From positions 5,790,001 through 5,854,000 of the forward strand of contig JAWHQI010000005.1 of assembly GCA_033032865.1 (NCBI GenBank): a DNA stretch of 64,000 bases, in the 5' to 3' direction. Positions 1-12,622 of this stretch are shown here, piece after piece. Numbering within the stretch: position 1 is the stretch's first letter; the number at the start of each line of letters is the position of its first letter. Both the position numbers and the translations under genes were made by a program. The stretch is from Dactylorhiza incarnata (taxonomy: Eukaryota > Streptophyta > Magnoliopsida > Asparagales > Orchidaceae). The notes under the pieces were generated by a model. That model did no database searches, was not told the DNA's origin, and saw only the letters and a list, made by a program, of their open reading frames with translations.

Positions 1-3000
1 CCCACACCAGGATTCCTCAATTATTTCTGCGGTATGTGCTCGGAAACTCTTAGATTCTGGTTATTTTGCTTACTTTGTTTTTGTGTTAGAAACTGTTAGC
101 GGTTTGCCGTGTATCGAGGGTGTTCCGGTGGTGTGTGATTTTCCTGATATTTTCCCGGTTAGTCTTCCTGGTCTTCCTCCTTAGAGAGATGTGGAATTTG
201 TTCTTGATCTGGAGCCTAGTACTCGTCCTATTGCTAAGGCACCGTACCATATGGCCCCGCGCGAGCTAGAAGAGTTGCATACCCAGCTCGATGAACTGTT
301 GTAGTGCGGATTCGTTAGGCCAAGTTCTTCGCCCTGGGGTGCTCCAGTGTTGTTCGTGAAAAAGAAGGATGGTTCTATAAGGTTGTGCATAAACTATAGG
401 GAGCTGTATAAGGTAACCGTAAAGAACAGATATCCGTTGCCGCGAATCGATGATTTGTTTGATCAGTTGCGTGGTAGTTTGATGTTTTCAAAGATCGATC
501 TTCGTTCAGGTTACCATCAGTTGAGGATCCGTGAGTTGGACGTCCCTCGGACTGCCTTTCGTTCCCGATATGGTCATTTTGAATTTCTGGTGATGTCATT
601 TGGTTTTACTAATGCACCCTCTGCGTTTATGGATATGATGAACCGTGTGTTCAAGGACTTCCTAGATCATTTCGTTGTAGTCTTCATCGATGATGTGTTA
701 GTATATTCCAGAAGTGCTGAGGAGCATGCTACGCATTTGCGCCTAGTATTGTCTACTCTTAGAGAGCACAAGCTGTATGCGAAGCTGAGTAAGTGCGAAT
801 TCTGGCTTTCGCAAGTGTCTTTCCTGGGTCATGTAGTGGGCAAGGATGGAATTTCTGTAGACCCGACAAAGATCTCTGATGTCTTGGATTGGAATACGCC
901 TACAATGCCTAAGGAGATAAGGAGCTTCTTAGGGTTGCTAGGATATTATAGGAGATTTGTGCAAGTATTTTCTGTGCTGTCAGCACCTCTGACTAAGCTT
1001 ACCCAGAAGAATGCAACTTTTGTTTGGAGCGATTCCTATGAAGGAGCTTTTCAAGAATTAAAGAGGCATTTGTGCAGTGCTCCTGTTTTGGCTTTACCGA
1101 CCGAGGGAGTTGAGTATGACGTTTATGTAGACGCATCTCACGTTGGTCTTGGTTGTGTATTGATGCAAGAAGGAACGGTGATCACGTATGGATCCAAACA
1201 ACTGAAAGTTCATGAAAGGAATTACCCCACGCATGACTTAGAGTTTGCGGCAGTGATTTATGCTCTAAAGATTTGGAGACACCATCTTTCTGGAGTGTCA
1301 TGCAAAATTTATACGGATCACAAGTGTTTGAAGTATGTTTTTACCCAGAAGGAGTTGAATTTGCGCCAGCGCAGGTGGTTGGAGTATGTGGCGGATTACG
1401 AAGTTGATATCCTCTATCATCCGGGTAAGGCTAATGTGGTGGCCGATGCCCTGAGCAGAAAGACCGCGCATATCTTCAATCTCTCTGTGCAGTCCTTAGT
1501 AGAGGAGTTTATGTTGATGGATATCTCTGTCGGTGGTAGTACCGCGCCTTCAAGTTTAGAAGCTGAAGAGCCCTCTTGGATCACCCTCACCAGACTGCAT
1601 TAGAAGGAAGATCCTGATTTGCAACATCTCCGGAATAGAACTGAAAAAGGTGAGCTACCAGATTTGTCCATTGATGATAAAGATATTTTGAAGTATCGAG
1701 GTAGATATTGTATTCCCACGTTTGAGGATATTCGAACAAAAATCTGCAGTGAAGCGCATGATTCTAGTGTTTCATATCATCCTGGCTCCACAAAGATGTA
1801 TAAAGACCTGAAGCAGATTGTTTGGTGGCCAGGTATGAAAAGTGATATAACAAGGTATGTTTCTGAATGTTTAACCTGTCAGCGTGTGAAGGCAGATCAT
1901 AAGAGGCCTGGTGGTAAATTGAACCCTTTGGATATTCCAACCTGGAAGTGGGAGAGTATTTCAATGGACTTCATTACCGGTTTGCCGAGATCTCCCGCAG
2001 GACACGATTCGGTATGGGTCATAGTTGACAGATTGACAAAGTGTGCCCACTTTGTACCTTTTAAGACCGGTTTTTCCTTGGAAAAAATAGCAGAGCTTTA
2101 CTTGGATGAAGTCATCAGATTGCACGGCGTGCCCGTGAGTATTGTGTCAGATCGGGATTCCAGGTATATGTCTCGTTTCTGGCAGAGTTTGCAGGGAGCT
2201 TTGGGCACTGACCTCAGATACTCTACCGCTTATCATCCTCAGACCAATGGTCAGACTGAAAGAGTAAATCAAATTTTGGAGTATATGATCAGGTGCTATA
2301 TTTTGGATCATGGAGGAGCTTGGGATAAGCGTCTTGGGTTGATGGAATTTGCCTACAATAACAGTTATCAGGAAAGCTTGCAGATGACCCCGTTTGAGGC
2401 TTTGTATGGGAGGCATTGCCGGACTCCCTTGTTTTGGGCCGAGGTTGGTGAGAGCCCGTTGTTAGGCCCAGAAGCTTTGGAAGAGATGAGCGTTGCTGTG
2501 ACTCATATCTGCGAGAAGCTTCGTATTGCTCAGGAGCGGTATGAGAATTTGCTAATCAGAGAAGGGTGGATCTTGAGTTTGCCGTTGGAGACTTAGTGTT
2601 CTTGAAAGTCTCTCCGATGCCGGGCGTTAAGAGATTTGGAAGGAACCACAAGTTGGACCCCCGATATGTGGGACCTTTCAAGATTGCTGAGCGCATCGGA
2701 GCGTCAGCTTATAGATTGGATTTGCCTGCTTCCTTCCCTAATGTTCACGATGTGTTTCATGTGAGCCAGTTGAGGAAGTGTTTGCATAGTGATCGACTTG
2801 TTCTTGATTCGGTGCCCATTTTGCAGCCCAATCTTTCGTATGTTGAAGAGCCTGTCCGAATCTTGGAGACTCAAGAGCGTGTGTTGCGGGGGAAGACGAT
2901 CCCGATGGTTAAGGTTCTTTGGAAGAATCAGGGTGTCGAAAGAGCAACATGGGAGCTGGAGTCTGCCATGAGAGAGACTCATCCTAGCCTCTTCTCTTAG
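1..3000 (+). pseudogene. pol: Tekay/Del-type chromovirus pol: RT, RNase H, integrase, chromodomain (5' end off window)
   Basis: This is the 3' half of a Ty3/gypsy polyprotein that copies element RNA and integrates the cDNA. The RT has the catalytic box FIDD at 683-694. RNase H follows, with [13 protein letters not shown] near 1120 and [10 protein letters not shown] near 1315. The integrase has an HHCC zinc region at about 1758-1895, then SMDF near 1965, SDRDSRYM near 2150 and NGQTERVNQ near 2245. A C-terminal chromodomain (VKVLWKNQGVERATWE) ends at the stop at 2998-3000. The frame is broken by in-frame stops at 182-184, 302-304 and 1601-1603 and by a frameshift near 2565, so the element is dead. 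Gag and protease lie upstream of the window. Chromodomain, long LTR and the pre-LTR sequence together indicate the Tekay/Del lineage. Confidence 0.93.
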
Positions 3001-3090
3001 ATTTCGGGTAATTCTTCTGTCTGGTAACCTTTGGATTTGATTCAGTATCTTTCTTAATCTTTGGATTTCAAGTTTCGGGACGAAACTTCT

Positions 3091-3102
3091 TTTTAGGGGG
3101 AG
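3091..3102 (+). other. Polypurine tract of the Tekay/Del element
   Basis: TTTTAGGGGGAG lies directly before the LTR start TGACTGTACG. It follows the GGGACGAAACTTC block that typically precedes the 3' LTR of Tekay/Del chromoviruses. Confidence 0.8.
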
Positions 3103-3440
3103 TGACTGTACGTCCCTGATTTTCGTTAATTATTTACGCGACCACTGTGGCGTAATTTTGGCGTAAGGGCGTTACGTCAGCTCGTCAGGTTTAGTTTTGA
3201 GTCTTAGCTTAGTTAAAGTATGTAAATTAGATCGAGCATGCGAGATTTTGTGTAGTTATTGAGATTTTAGCTTCGGGAAGCTTTACCCCGAGTTTGGCTC
3301 GTTGGAATTAAATTCTGACTTCGCCGTTGGATTCGTAGCGCTGAATTTCAGTTTAAGTGCGAGTTACATAGAAGTCCGAGGTGATTTAGTCGCCGTCGTA
3401 GTTTATGTAGAAGAAGGGCTATTTTTGATGTTTCCCTGCC

Positions 3441-3725
3441 TGCGTTCGACGAACGGCAGGCAGCCTGCGTTTGACGAACGGCAGGCAGCTTGCGTTTGAC
3501 GAACGACATGCAACCTGCGTTTGACGAACGGCAGGCATCCTGCGTTCGACGAACGGCAGCCAGCCTGCTTTCGACGAACTGCTGGCTTTTTGCGTTCGAC
3601 GATCCGCTGGCTATCTGCATTCGACGATCTACTAGCTTTCTGCGTTCGACGATCCGCTGGCTATCTGCGTTCGACGATCCACTGGCTTTGTCTGTTCGAC
3701 GAATTCTTCTGTCTGGGTTCGACAC
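3441..3725 (+). repeat. 25-bp minisatellite with TTCGACGA core inside the Tekay LTR
   Basis: About eleven units of 25 bp share the pattern CTGCGTTCGACGAACGGCAG. Later units drift to TTCGACGATCCGCTGGC. It lies 340-620 bp into the LTR, in U3. The same TCGACGA core recurs in unrelated LTRs elsewhere in the window. Confidence 0.85.
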
Positions 3726-4240
3726 TTTTCCTGGAGGCTTAGTTTATACTTTAAGTTTAGGTTTATTTCTTTCATCTCCTTTCCCTGTTGGCCGACCTAG
3801 GGTTCTTGCGGGCGAGAAAGCGAGAGCGGCCAGTCGGTAGTTACCGGCGATTTCTAGGGCCGTGGTAGTCAGAATCGCGTTTGGAGAGAAGTTTTGGAAA
3901 GCTCTCGGCGAGATCTTCGTTTTGAAGTAAGCTTCTCCCTATCCTTGGATTTTTGGGGTTCGAGGTAGTGACCTAACTCCTCCTTTTTATCCGAAAAGTT
4001 CCAGGTTTCGTGCTCGAGTGATTTCTTGGCGGATCCTTAGCTTTCGGAGCAGTGAAGTTTAGTTTTTGCAAGTTTTGAGGCAAGTGGCATCTCCTCCTTC
4101 TCTCTTGTTGATTGAAGCATTGTTTTTTTTCCTTATTTGAGTTCTTGCCGTGCTTTTAGCATGGGGTTTTTTTAGTGTTTCACTTGGTAGTTAATAATCT
4201 TGAACTCTCTTGATCCTTCTCTTAACGTCTAAAGTTTCCC

Positions 4241-4500
4241 CCTAGTTCTCGAGAAATCCAAGTGCAGTCTCCCTAGTTCTCGAGAAATCCAAGTGCAGTC
4301 TCCCTAGTTCTCGAGAAATCCAAGTGCAGTCTCCCTAGTTCTCAAGAAATCCAGTCCAGTCTCCCTAATTCTCGAGAAATCCAAGTGCAGCCTTCCCCTA
4401 TTTCTCGAGAAATCCAGTGCAGCTTCCCCTATTTCCCGAGAAATCCCAGTTTGTCTCTCCTAGTTGTTTCTCGAGAAGTTTCCTACCTTTCTCGAGAAAC
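4241..4500 (+). repeat. 31-bp minisatellite with TTCTCGAGAAATCC core
   Basis: Units begin at 4241, 4272, 4303 and 4334 with a 31-bp period, then become irregular. The core TTCTCGAGAA is a perfect 10-bp palindrome containing an XhoI-type CTCGAG. Confidence 0.85.
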
Positions 4501-4712
4501 CCTAGATCCTAGTTCTGAACTCTTGATCTAAGCCTTGCACTCCTCCTTTCTCATGAAATCTTGTACCCGTTGTGATTAAATAACTTATGAGTTTTCTCTT
4601 ATGAATCATCTTGAGTAGTGTTTATATCATTTTAACCCTATTCTTAAGGTGTTTTGAGTGCTGTTATCTCGGGTTGTGTCCCGTGCCCTAACGAAATCTT
4701 AATTTAATTATA

Positions 4713-4832
4713 TTTGGGTGGCAGTGGATAAAGTACCACCACCTGGTTTTGGCTTTTTGGGTGGCAGTGGATAAAGTACCACCACCCGTGTATTTTTTGG
4801 TCTTTTGGGTTGGCAGAGGATAAAGGTCCGCC
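4713..4832 (+). repeat. 44-46-bp triplet repeat, each unit a GGGTGG...CCACCC hairpin
   Basis: Three units start near 4713, 4757 and 4803. Each reads GGGTGGCAG, then GGATAAAG, then CCACCACC, so each unit can fold on itself. It lies in the downstream half of the Tekay LTR. Confidence 0.75.
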
Positions 4833-5759
4833 ACCCGTTTAATTGGAGCTGATCAGTCTCTTTAAATAATGTAACATGATAATTGAACTATACTTGTTCC
4901 TCTATAATATATTGGTGCACTCGGTGCTTTGTTAGTTCTTTATTTGGAGCTTCTCCTTCAGTAAATATGGCTTGGGTTGGTACCCTTTATGCCTTATTTT
5001 CTTTTCTGCTTATTTATCTGCCACTTGTAATTCCCTTGCTGAGGCGTTCTTTGTTTTATTGAATGCCTCAGGTTCAGAGCCGTAGCGGCCAGAGGTGCAG
5101 CTTGGAGTTTCAGAGTTTTTAGTTGTTGTTTACCCCGCTGCTGCGAGGTAGTTGTCCTTAGTTTCCTTCTTGCGTTCAGACATACTAGTTGGGCCAATGG
5201 GTTAGTGTCATGTTGTTGACGCCCATTGTGCCCTTTTTATACTTATAGTTTATTTGTTAGTTGAATGCCACTTCTTTTAGATCTTGTGTATCTTGTTCTC
5301 TCTCTGGGAATGATTTATGTCTAGGTGCACTATAGTTATAAAATGACTTTTCTTTCATCCCCATTGCATTCTTTTTAAGCTGAAACCCTTATCTTTAAAG
5401 TCGCCTAAAAGATATTTTCTGTACTTATACTACGCCTAGATATGTGCATATCATTTACTTTATGTCCTGTCATCACGTGCATTTAGGACCTTAAGTGATC
5501 TAAATCAAGTATTTCTGCTGCAATTACATATACTTTCTCGGTGGACTAGTTGATCCACGAACTGAGAGACACAGTTCCTACCCCCAAACTCAAATAAATG
5601 ATTTCAAATGATGATCTATCATGTAAACATGTTTTGATTAAGTAAGTAATAGGTTTCCGCCTGAGCGTCTGCAGTTGTCTCCTGCACGACGTGGCATCAT
5701 GACGTATATTTTCTCTTACTCTGATATTCCTAAATTCGGAGAAAATGCGGGTTGTGACA

Positions 5760-8700
5760 ATGACCCAATCAATATTGGGTGGTGTCAAGGGACTCAAGAC
5801 GAACACATTGGACCAGTCAACCCATCAGTTGACCAAGTCAACCCCAAAAGTCAACACTTGGTCAAATAAGCCTAAATTGGGCTTAAGTGGGATTAAACCA
5901 AATCCCCATGGTCTAAGGCCTCAATAGGAGGCCCACCCTGCAACCCAATGACATACGACCTTGCATGCCCTCAGATTTGAGGAGGAATGGACATGCAAAG
6001 AGGCATATTTGACTTTTCCCCAAAATCAAGAGAAGACAAGGAGGAATTTGAGGAATGAAGGCCACTTGGCCCTCCATTCCTCTGCCCAAGCCTTCCACTG
6101 AGCTCCAATAGTGATGTCCAATAGAATTTCAGTGGTGGTGGACACTTGGAGTCAAGTAGGAGCATCTAAAGCCCATGGTCAACCACCCCCTTTTCAAATC
6201 ACCTCAACAAGCCAACCTCACCCCCATTACACCCCTCCATCATCTTCAGAAGCCTCTAAGGAGTGGATCTACTGATGGATTGAAGAAATCGATTGAGAAT
6301 TAAGGATTTGAGCATGGATTGCCGGAGACATGACAACAATGGGCGGCCAAAGGAATACCCGATGACAAGCCCCATCAGAGGTCGGTTTCTCCTCCCCTCC
6401 CCTTGTGCTAGATCCTTAGTCCTTTAGGTGGAGAAATTGGGCTCAATTGAGCCCGATCCAGTGAGGAGAAAAGGAGAATTTCCATGGGATTTGGAGTGTC
6501 TGGTTTGCCGGAAACCACCACCTCCGGCGGCCAAACCATCGTCGACCGATATCCACCACCTCAACGGAGGTGGTGGTGGTGGTCGGCCAGGGAGGTGGCT
6601 CAATCACCGTGAAAACGAGCTAGAAAAGGCTCTAGGTCGGGTAGATCTGGGCCGCCGGCTGGAGGAGGAAGACAATCTTGGCCGTCCATCCTGGGGCTGA
6701 TCAGCTAGCCGCAGACCCAAATGAATATTAGTTATGATATTTATATTCTGTCAAATATTTATTTAGCAACTTCAAATGAATATTTAGGGTCCTTAGAGGC
6801 AGATTTATGAAAAGTGTAAATTATGAAAAAGGTATCTCTTGGCGTCTACTTTAATATGGAATTAAAATCAACCTATTTGGAGCACTACAGCTCCCTGTAG
6901 GTCAGTTTTAGTGAGACTGGTCTCTAGGAGGGGATAGTCCATATTATTTGAATATCTTTTAAATGGTTGAAGATATGAGGTTGAAATTTGGGACATGCAT
7001 GCATGTACCCTATACCCACCTCCTCTCCAAAAATGAAAATTTTTGGACAACATTTTCTATAGTTTTAGAAAACATTTAATAATCTATGCATGTGTTGATT
7101 TTGAGTCTTATGAACTCAAAATCGATCAAATCTTCTCCGAAAGATCAATTAGGACAATAAAATTCCCTGACCAAAATTTTGGACCATTTGGACTTATACA
7201 TGTGAGTATTTTCGTCATGCAAATATAACCTAGTATGGGAAATAATATTTTATAACTAAGATAGTATTTTGTGAATATCTCTCAAACCATCAGATGAATA
7301 TGGCTGAAATTTTAACCATAGGCATATCATGCCTATTTACACCCTCTATCCAAAAATGGTAATTTTTGGAAAGCATCTTCCCATAGTTATTATAACAATT
7401 TAATAAATCATGTATTTATAGTATACATGACTAGACAACACCTAGTGACCCCAAGTTTGGATAGATAGTAGTGTAGGTCACTATGAGCCTCTGGTAAAAA
7501 TTGGGAACCAATTGGTTTTGTGCATGTGAAGGAATTCCACATGCATGTAAAAGGGAATTTTTGTTGTGCATATAACACTATAATGTAGGACTAGATTTAC
7601 ATGGTTAAATCAACTCAACTTGACCCAAATCTTGGGTGGCATGTTAATTAGGCCATAAATAGTCACTAGTAAAAATTTGAGGCCATTTGGACTCATGAAT
7701 GCGAGGGAAATTCACATGCAAGACCTAGGTACCATGGAAAGTTCAAAAAGGTGTAAACACAATGATGTTTTGAGATTTGATGGGTATTCCCTTGGTCAAT
7801 TCTAATGAAATTTAAAACATACACTTGATATTATGATATATTACATCTTAGGGAAAATCATGAACTTTGGAGTTGATTTCCCTAGGAAATTAGGGTTTAT
7901 GTAATTTTGTCACATTTAGCTTAAATGAATATTTTAGGTTTATAACTTTATGAAATGTTATAAAACTCTGGGATTCACTTAAAAGAGTGAGATTATACTC
8001 TGTAGATATTTGCTGGATTTAATAGAAATATTATGGTCCATTATTTATTAATTATTCAAATTACCTCAATCTACTTTATCCCATCTTTATATAAGTTAAT
8101 GTTTTTAGGGTTAGGGTTGCATGAAATTGGGTAATTAGACTTATGAGGCCATTTGTATTCTCTGAATTTTTTTATCAATATTATTGTTGAGAATTTATGA
8201 TACTTCCTTCATAAAGTGGAATTTTAATATTTTCATTGATTAATTGATAATGATGACTTAATGAAACTGGAAAATTATGGACTTGAGTAGTTAGACTTGT
8301 GGGATCATTTATGGCCTCTGCAATTTTATTAGATTTAATTACTGAGTAATTGCCATATTTCCTTCACAAAGTGAAATTTTAGTGTTTGCATTGATTAATT
8401 GATAATGTTGAACTATTGAATTAGAAAATTATAGAACTTTGTGAGTGAGCTTATATGATCATGATAAATCTATGCGAATTTTGTTATATTTATTTTCTGA
8501 AGATTTACAGTAACTCTTTCATATTGTGGAATTAGGTGACAATTGTGATTTATTCATTATTGATGAATTATTGTTACTAAAAAAATGCCTAATTTTGCTG
8601 GAACCCATTTTAGGTTGATTTGAACACCTGGAAATTTATTTGCAGCATTATGATGAATAATTTTAGTAGATCCTTCACAAATTGTAATTAGCACCCTGAG

Positions 8701-9478
8701 ACATTTAATTGATTTTTTGGAACTACATTAGGGAGAAAAATTATGAAATTCTGCTGAACTTCATCTTGGATTATAACTAGTTTCTAGAATTTTTATTAGA
8801 TTTATTGGCCTATGATAAATGGTGCATCATATTCAAACTTAGCAATTCCCATTATTATAAAAAGTTATTTAATAGGCCCATATATGATTTTATTATATGA
8901 AAAAGTTGGAAATCTAAATTTTGACATCTTTAAAACTTATGGAACTAGATTGGACACACATTAGTTAGAGAATCATGTAGTCTCCCTTTTAAGTCATGTT
9001 ATCACACTTGAGGACACTTTGGTCTGCGAATAGCAAAAGTGAAATAATTGATCTAGGCCCCATTTGATCTTCACACCCAGAATTATTAATTCCTGGAATA
9101 TTGGATACATCATAGATTGATTGGCAAATCAACCAATTAGTGTCACACTTAATGTTTGGGTTTGGGGTGCGATTATAAAATTATCAATATCAATTTTGAT
9201 ACGCTATGTTAAGGGTTATAAAGGGAGATTCACCAGCAACTGGTGGTCATGATTAATATCAGATTATGGAACCTTTAGATAGAAATTGGGTGATGATGTG
9301 AAGATGCAATTAGTCACTAAGAAAGGGCAAGGATTGATGTTCAATTGAACATCGTCGCTTTCTGTCCCGGTAATTGTAAACCACCCTATGAAGTTAAGAG
9401 TAAATAGAGAGGAAGTGGGTATGCAAGAATGGGTAGCCACCAATAAGATTAAATATCTTGAGAAAGAGAGGTTTGTGA
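5760..9478. other. Non-coding, AT-rich, unassigned (probably old LTR or leader sequence)
   Basis: No ORF here looks coding. GTCAAC is repeated between 5813 and 5865, and a G-rich GGTGGTGGTGG stretch lies near 6566. The rest is AT-rich. The style resembles the long LTRs of Tekay-type elements, but I could not place boundaries. Confidence 0.4.
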
Positions 9479-9553
9479 TGTCACCCCATCATACCTCCTA
9501 GTACCGTTGCGAGCCCTTCACCGGGCAACCCTCGGGAAGTCCAAGGTTCACCC
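9479..9553 (+). repeat. Copy 1 of a ~60-75-bp block shared with the Athila UTRs
   Basis: The block reads CTAGTACCGTTGCGAGCCCT, then TCACCGGG, then GGAAGTCCAAGG. It matches blocks at about 15595-15670 and 21470-21550, which sit 5' and 3' of the coding region of Athila element A. Confidence 0.6.
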
Positions 9554-9664
9554 TAAAATTCTAAGTTCGACTAAATGATAGACGAGAGTAGTTTTAAGTA
9601 GGAGAACTTGATAAGATAAACCTCTTCCCAACATATGGGACAGAATGGTACAAGGACTTGTTGG

Positions 9665-9790
9665 TCCTGCGAGCCGGGGGCTCGGAAGTTATGATATCAG
9701 GACGGGATAGTCGTGCGAGCGGTAGGCTCAGTGTTATCTAAGGGGGACTGGATAGTCCGTTGAGCTGGAGGCTCGGGGAAATACAACTAA
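9665..9790 (+). repeat. ~44-bp imperfect tandem repeat (GCGAGC...GGCTC)
   Basis: Three units contain GCGAGCCGGGGGCTCGG, GCGAGCGGTAGGCTCAG and TGAGCTGGAGGCTCGGGG. The first two are followed by ACGGGATAGTC or CTGGATAGTCC. The units can form GAGC/GCTC hairpins. Confidence 0.65.
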
Positions 9791-10110
9791 GAGGTGTTAC
9801 CTATCAGATAGTATGTGGATACCTTGTGTGTTCTTAAGGGCGTACATATGATCTAGGCTGGGAGGTGTCATACTAACCTAGGAGTGGAGGACCCGATCCA
9901 CTACCCATGTTTGCCTCAATGGGGTGTACCTTAGTGGAGACTCAAAAAGCGAGATAGAGGTGTTGCTTACCAGATAGTATGCGGATACCCTGTGTGTTCA
10001 TAGGGGCGTACATAAGGTCTAGGCCAGGAGATATTGAAAGGAGCCTAGAAGTGGACATGCCCGATCCACTGCCCCTGTTTGCCTCAATGGGGTACCTGAG
10101 TTGTCACACT
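9791..10110 (+). repeat. 166-bp tandem duplication
   Basis: Unit 1 begins GAGGTGTTACCTATCAGATA at 9791. Unit 2 begins GAGGTGTTGCTTACCAGATA at 9957. Both share ATAGTATG, GGATACC, GGGCGTACATA and GCCTCAATGGGGT. Divergence is moderate, so the duplication is old. Confidence 0.8.
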
Positions 10111-10674
10111 TGAACAGAGGGAACTTACAAAGGTTTGTGTGTACATAGTCGAGTGGGTGAGTTACATCATTGTATTGCATATCATGTCATAACATTATTT
10201 CATAAACAAGACCTCATCATATAAATTACTATGGGCTCTTTAATACGATGAGTTTACCTTAGTGCCAGATCCCTTAACTTATATGTTTATATGGGCATTC
10301 ATATAAGTTAAGGTTACTTTTGTAGCTGCGCTTACCTTACTGCTTGCCATACTTTACTTATTTCTCTTACGCTGCTTGAGTTATATATAGAACTGCTAGT
10401 TTAGCTCTAATAGTAGTTTTTCTATAGTAGTTTACATATGTACATGCTTGCTAGTTAGTTCCATGTCACCTGCTTTGTTATTACCCCTTGTTGTCCTCCA
10501 CTTCGTCCTCCTGCTCGGTACCTAGGAGTCGCGGGGAGAGGTGAGGACAAAACTTGCTTAGTCTTTTTGACTAACGGTCGGATATGACCGTAACACTAGG
10601 GGTCTGAGGAGCTGAAGCAACAGTACGACCAGTAGGATGTGATGGCAAGACCTGAGGAGCAGTTGCAGCACACT
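10111..10674. other. Non-coding flank of the minisatellite
   Basis: No credible gene. The stretch GGTACCTAGGAGTCGCGGGG at about 10517-10536 resembles sequence seen inside long Ty3 LTRs, so this may be LTR-derived, but no ends were found. Confidence 0.35.
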
Positions 10675-12108
10675 ACCACTACAACCACCACCACCACCAC
10701 TACTACTACCACTACTACTACTACTACCACTACTACGACTACCACTACTACTACTACTACCACTACCACTACTACCACTACCACTACCACTACTACCACT
10801 ACCACTACTACCACTACCACTACCACTACTACCACTACCACTACTATCACTACCACTACTACCACTACCACTACCAGTACCACTACTACCACTACCACTA
10901 CGACCACTACCACTACAACCATTACCACTACGACCACTACCACTACGACTACCACTACGACTACTACCACCACTATGACTACCACTACTACGACTACCAC
11001 TACCACTACTACCACTACCACTACTACCGCTACCACTACTACCGCTACCACCACTACTGCTACCACCACTACCGCTACCACCACTACCGCTACCACCACG
11101 ACCACTACCACCACGACCACTACCATTACCACCACGAACACTACCACCACGACCACGACCACGACCACCACGACTACCACGACCACCACGACCACCAAGA
11201 CCACCAAGACCACCAAGACCACCAAGACCACCAAGACCACCAAGACCACCACGACCACCACGACCACCACGACCACCACGACCACCACGACCACCACGAC
11301 CACGACGACCACGACGACCACCACGACCACCACGACCACCACGACCACCACGACCACCACGACCACCACGACCACCACGACCACCACGACCACCACGACC
11401 ACCACGACCACCACGACCACCACGACCACCACGACCACCACGACCACCACGACCACCACGACCACCACGACCACCACGACCACCACGACCACCACGACCA
11501 CCACGACCACCACGACCGCCACGACCGCCACGACCGCCACGACCGCCACGACCGCCACGACCGCCACGACCGCCACGACCGCCACGACCACCACGACCAC
11601 CACGACCACCACGACCACCACGACAACCACGACCACCACGACCACCACGACCACCACGACCACAACGACCACCACGACCACCACGACCACCACGACCACC
11701 ACGACCACCACGACCACCACGACCACCACGACCACCACGACCACCACGACCACCACGACCACCACGACCACCACGACCACCATGACCACCACGACCACCA
11801 CGACAACCACGACCACCACGACAACCACGACCACCACGACCACCACGACCACCACGACCACCACGACCACCACGACCACCACGACCACCACGAGCACCAC
11901 GAGCACCACGAGCACCACGAGCACCACGAGCACCACGAGCACCACGAGCACCACGAGCACCACGAGCACCACGAGCACCACGAGCACCACGAGCACCACG
12001 ACCACCACGACCACCACGACCACCACGACCACCACGACCACCACGACCACCACGACCACCACGACCACCATGACCACCACGACCACCACGACCACCACGA
12101 CTACTACG
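10675..12108 (+). repeat. ~1.43-kb trinucleotide/9-bp minisatellite (ACCACCACG)n
   Basis: The left third (about 10675-11160) is a mixed ACT/ACC array. The right two thirds is a regular 9-mer ACCACCACG. Variant 9-mers occur in runs: ACCACCAAG at about 11190-11247, ACCGCCACG at about 11513-11585 and AGCACCACG at about 11890-12000. This pattern indicates local unit-by-unit expansion. Several frames on both strands are open for about 500 codons because the period is a multiple of three. They would encode poly-Thr-, poly-Val- or Gly-Gly-Arg-type chains and are artefacts of the repeat. Confidence 0.97.
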
Positions 12109-12600
12109 ACCCAACGACAAGTTGATGAGTGATTTGTTAGGTTCCGTATAAATGTAGGGTGAGAAAGTGTGTTTTTACTTTATTTTGGACATGTACCGGG
12201 CATAAGCCGTTACTCTCTTTCTTTTGAGCTCATTGATGGACTATGTATTTATGCCATATATATATATGTGATTGTAAACTTGATTTTTATAGTTTACTTC
12301 TTATCTCATGTTGTCCTGGGTGATCATTCTTGCCGGTAGGATCGGCGTCTTGCGGAGATGACTAACTCGTGTGTTGGTGTCACCGTAAGGCTGTGGTTCT
12401 GGGCATAGGATCTGGGAACTCTCCAATGTGGGGGAGGGATCTTAAAGATCTTCCGCACGAGCTTGGCGAGCCACTGCTACACAAATGCAAAATCTCCCCG
12501 CTACCCGTGGTCATTGTAGGTTTTACAACTCAAGCTTCAAGTCATGGGGGAAACAAGTAGGAACCGTCGATATCTCACTTGGTAGGTTTTTAGCCTTTTG
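12109..12600. other. Non-coding, unassigned
   Basis: AT-rich sequence runs to about 12300, then mixed sequence with GTGGGGGAGGGATC near 12437. I see no ORF with recognisable similarity. Confidence 0.35.
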
Positions 12601-12622
12601 TTCTCATCCTCAGAAAATGTTT

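Larger units (their letters stand above)
3103..5759 (+). mobile_element. 3' LTR of the Tekay/Del chromovirus (2657 bp)
   Basis: The LTR starts TGACTGTACGTCCCTG right after the polypurine tract and ends GCGGGTTGTGACA, giving TG...CA ends and the terminal sequence usual for this lineage. The length suits Tekay/Del elements, which have long LTRs. It contains three separate minisatellite arrays and no coding capacity. The 5' LTR is outside the window, so the target duplication cannot be tested; the five bases after the end are ATGAC. Confidence 0.85.

Noticed and set aside
3441..4832. Regular repeats that look like a CRISPR array
   Set aside because: Units are contiguous minisatellites without unique spacers, inside a plant LTR, with no cas genes.
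6428..6700. 90-codon frame with Gly-rich segment
   Set aside because: Single short frame in long non-coding sequence; composition comes from a GGT run; no homologous motif recognised.
10558..12132. Open frames of about 500 codons on both strands (Gly-Arg-rich, poly-Thr, poly-Val, Trp-Ser-rich)
   Set aside because: They come entirely from a repeat whose period is a multiple of three. All frames are low complexity and overlap each other. No gene is supported.
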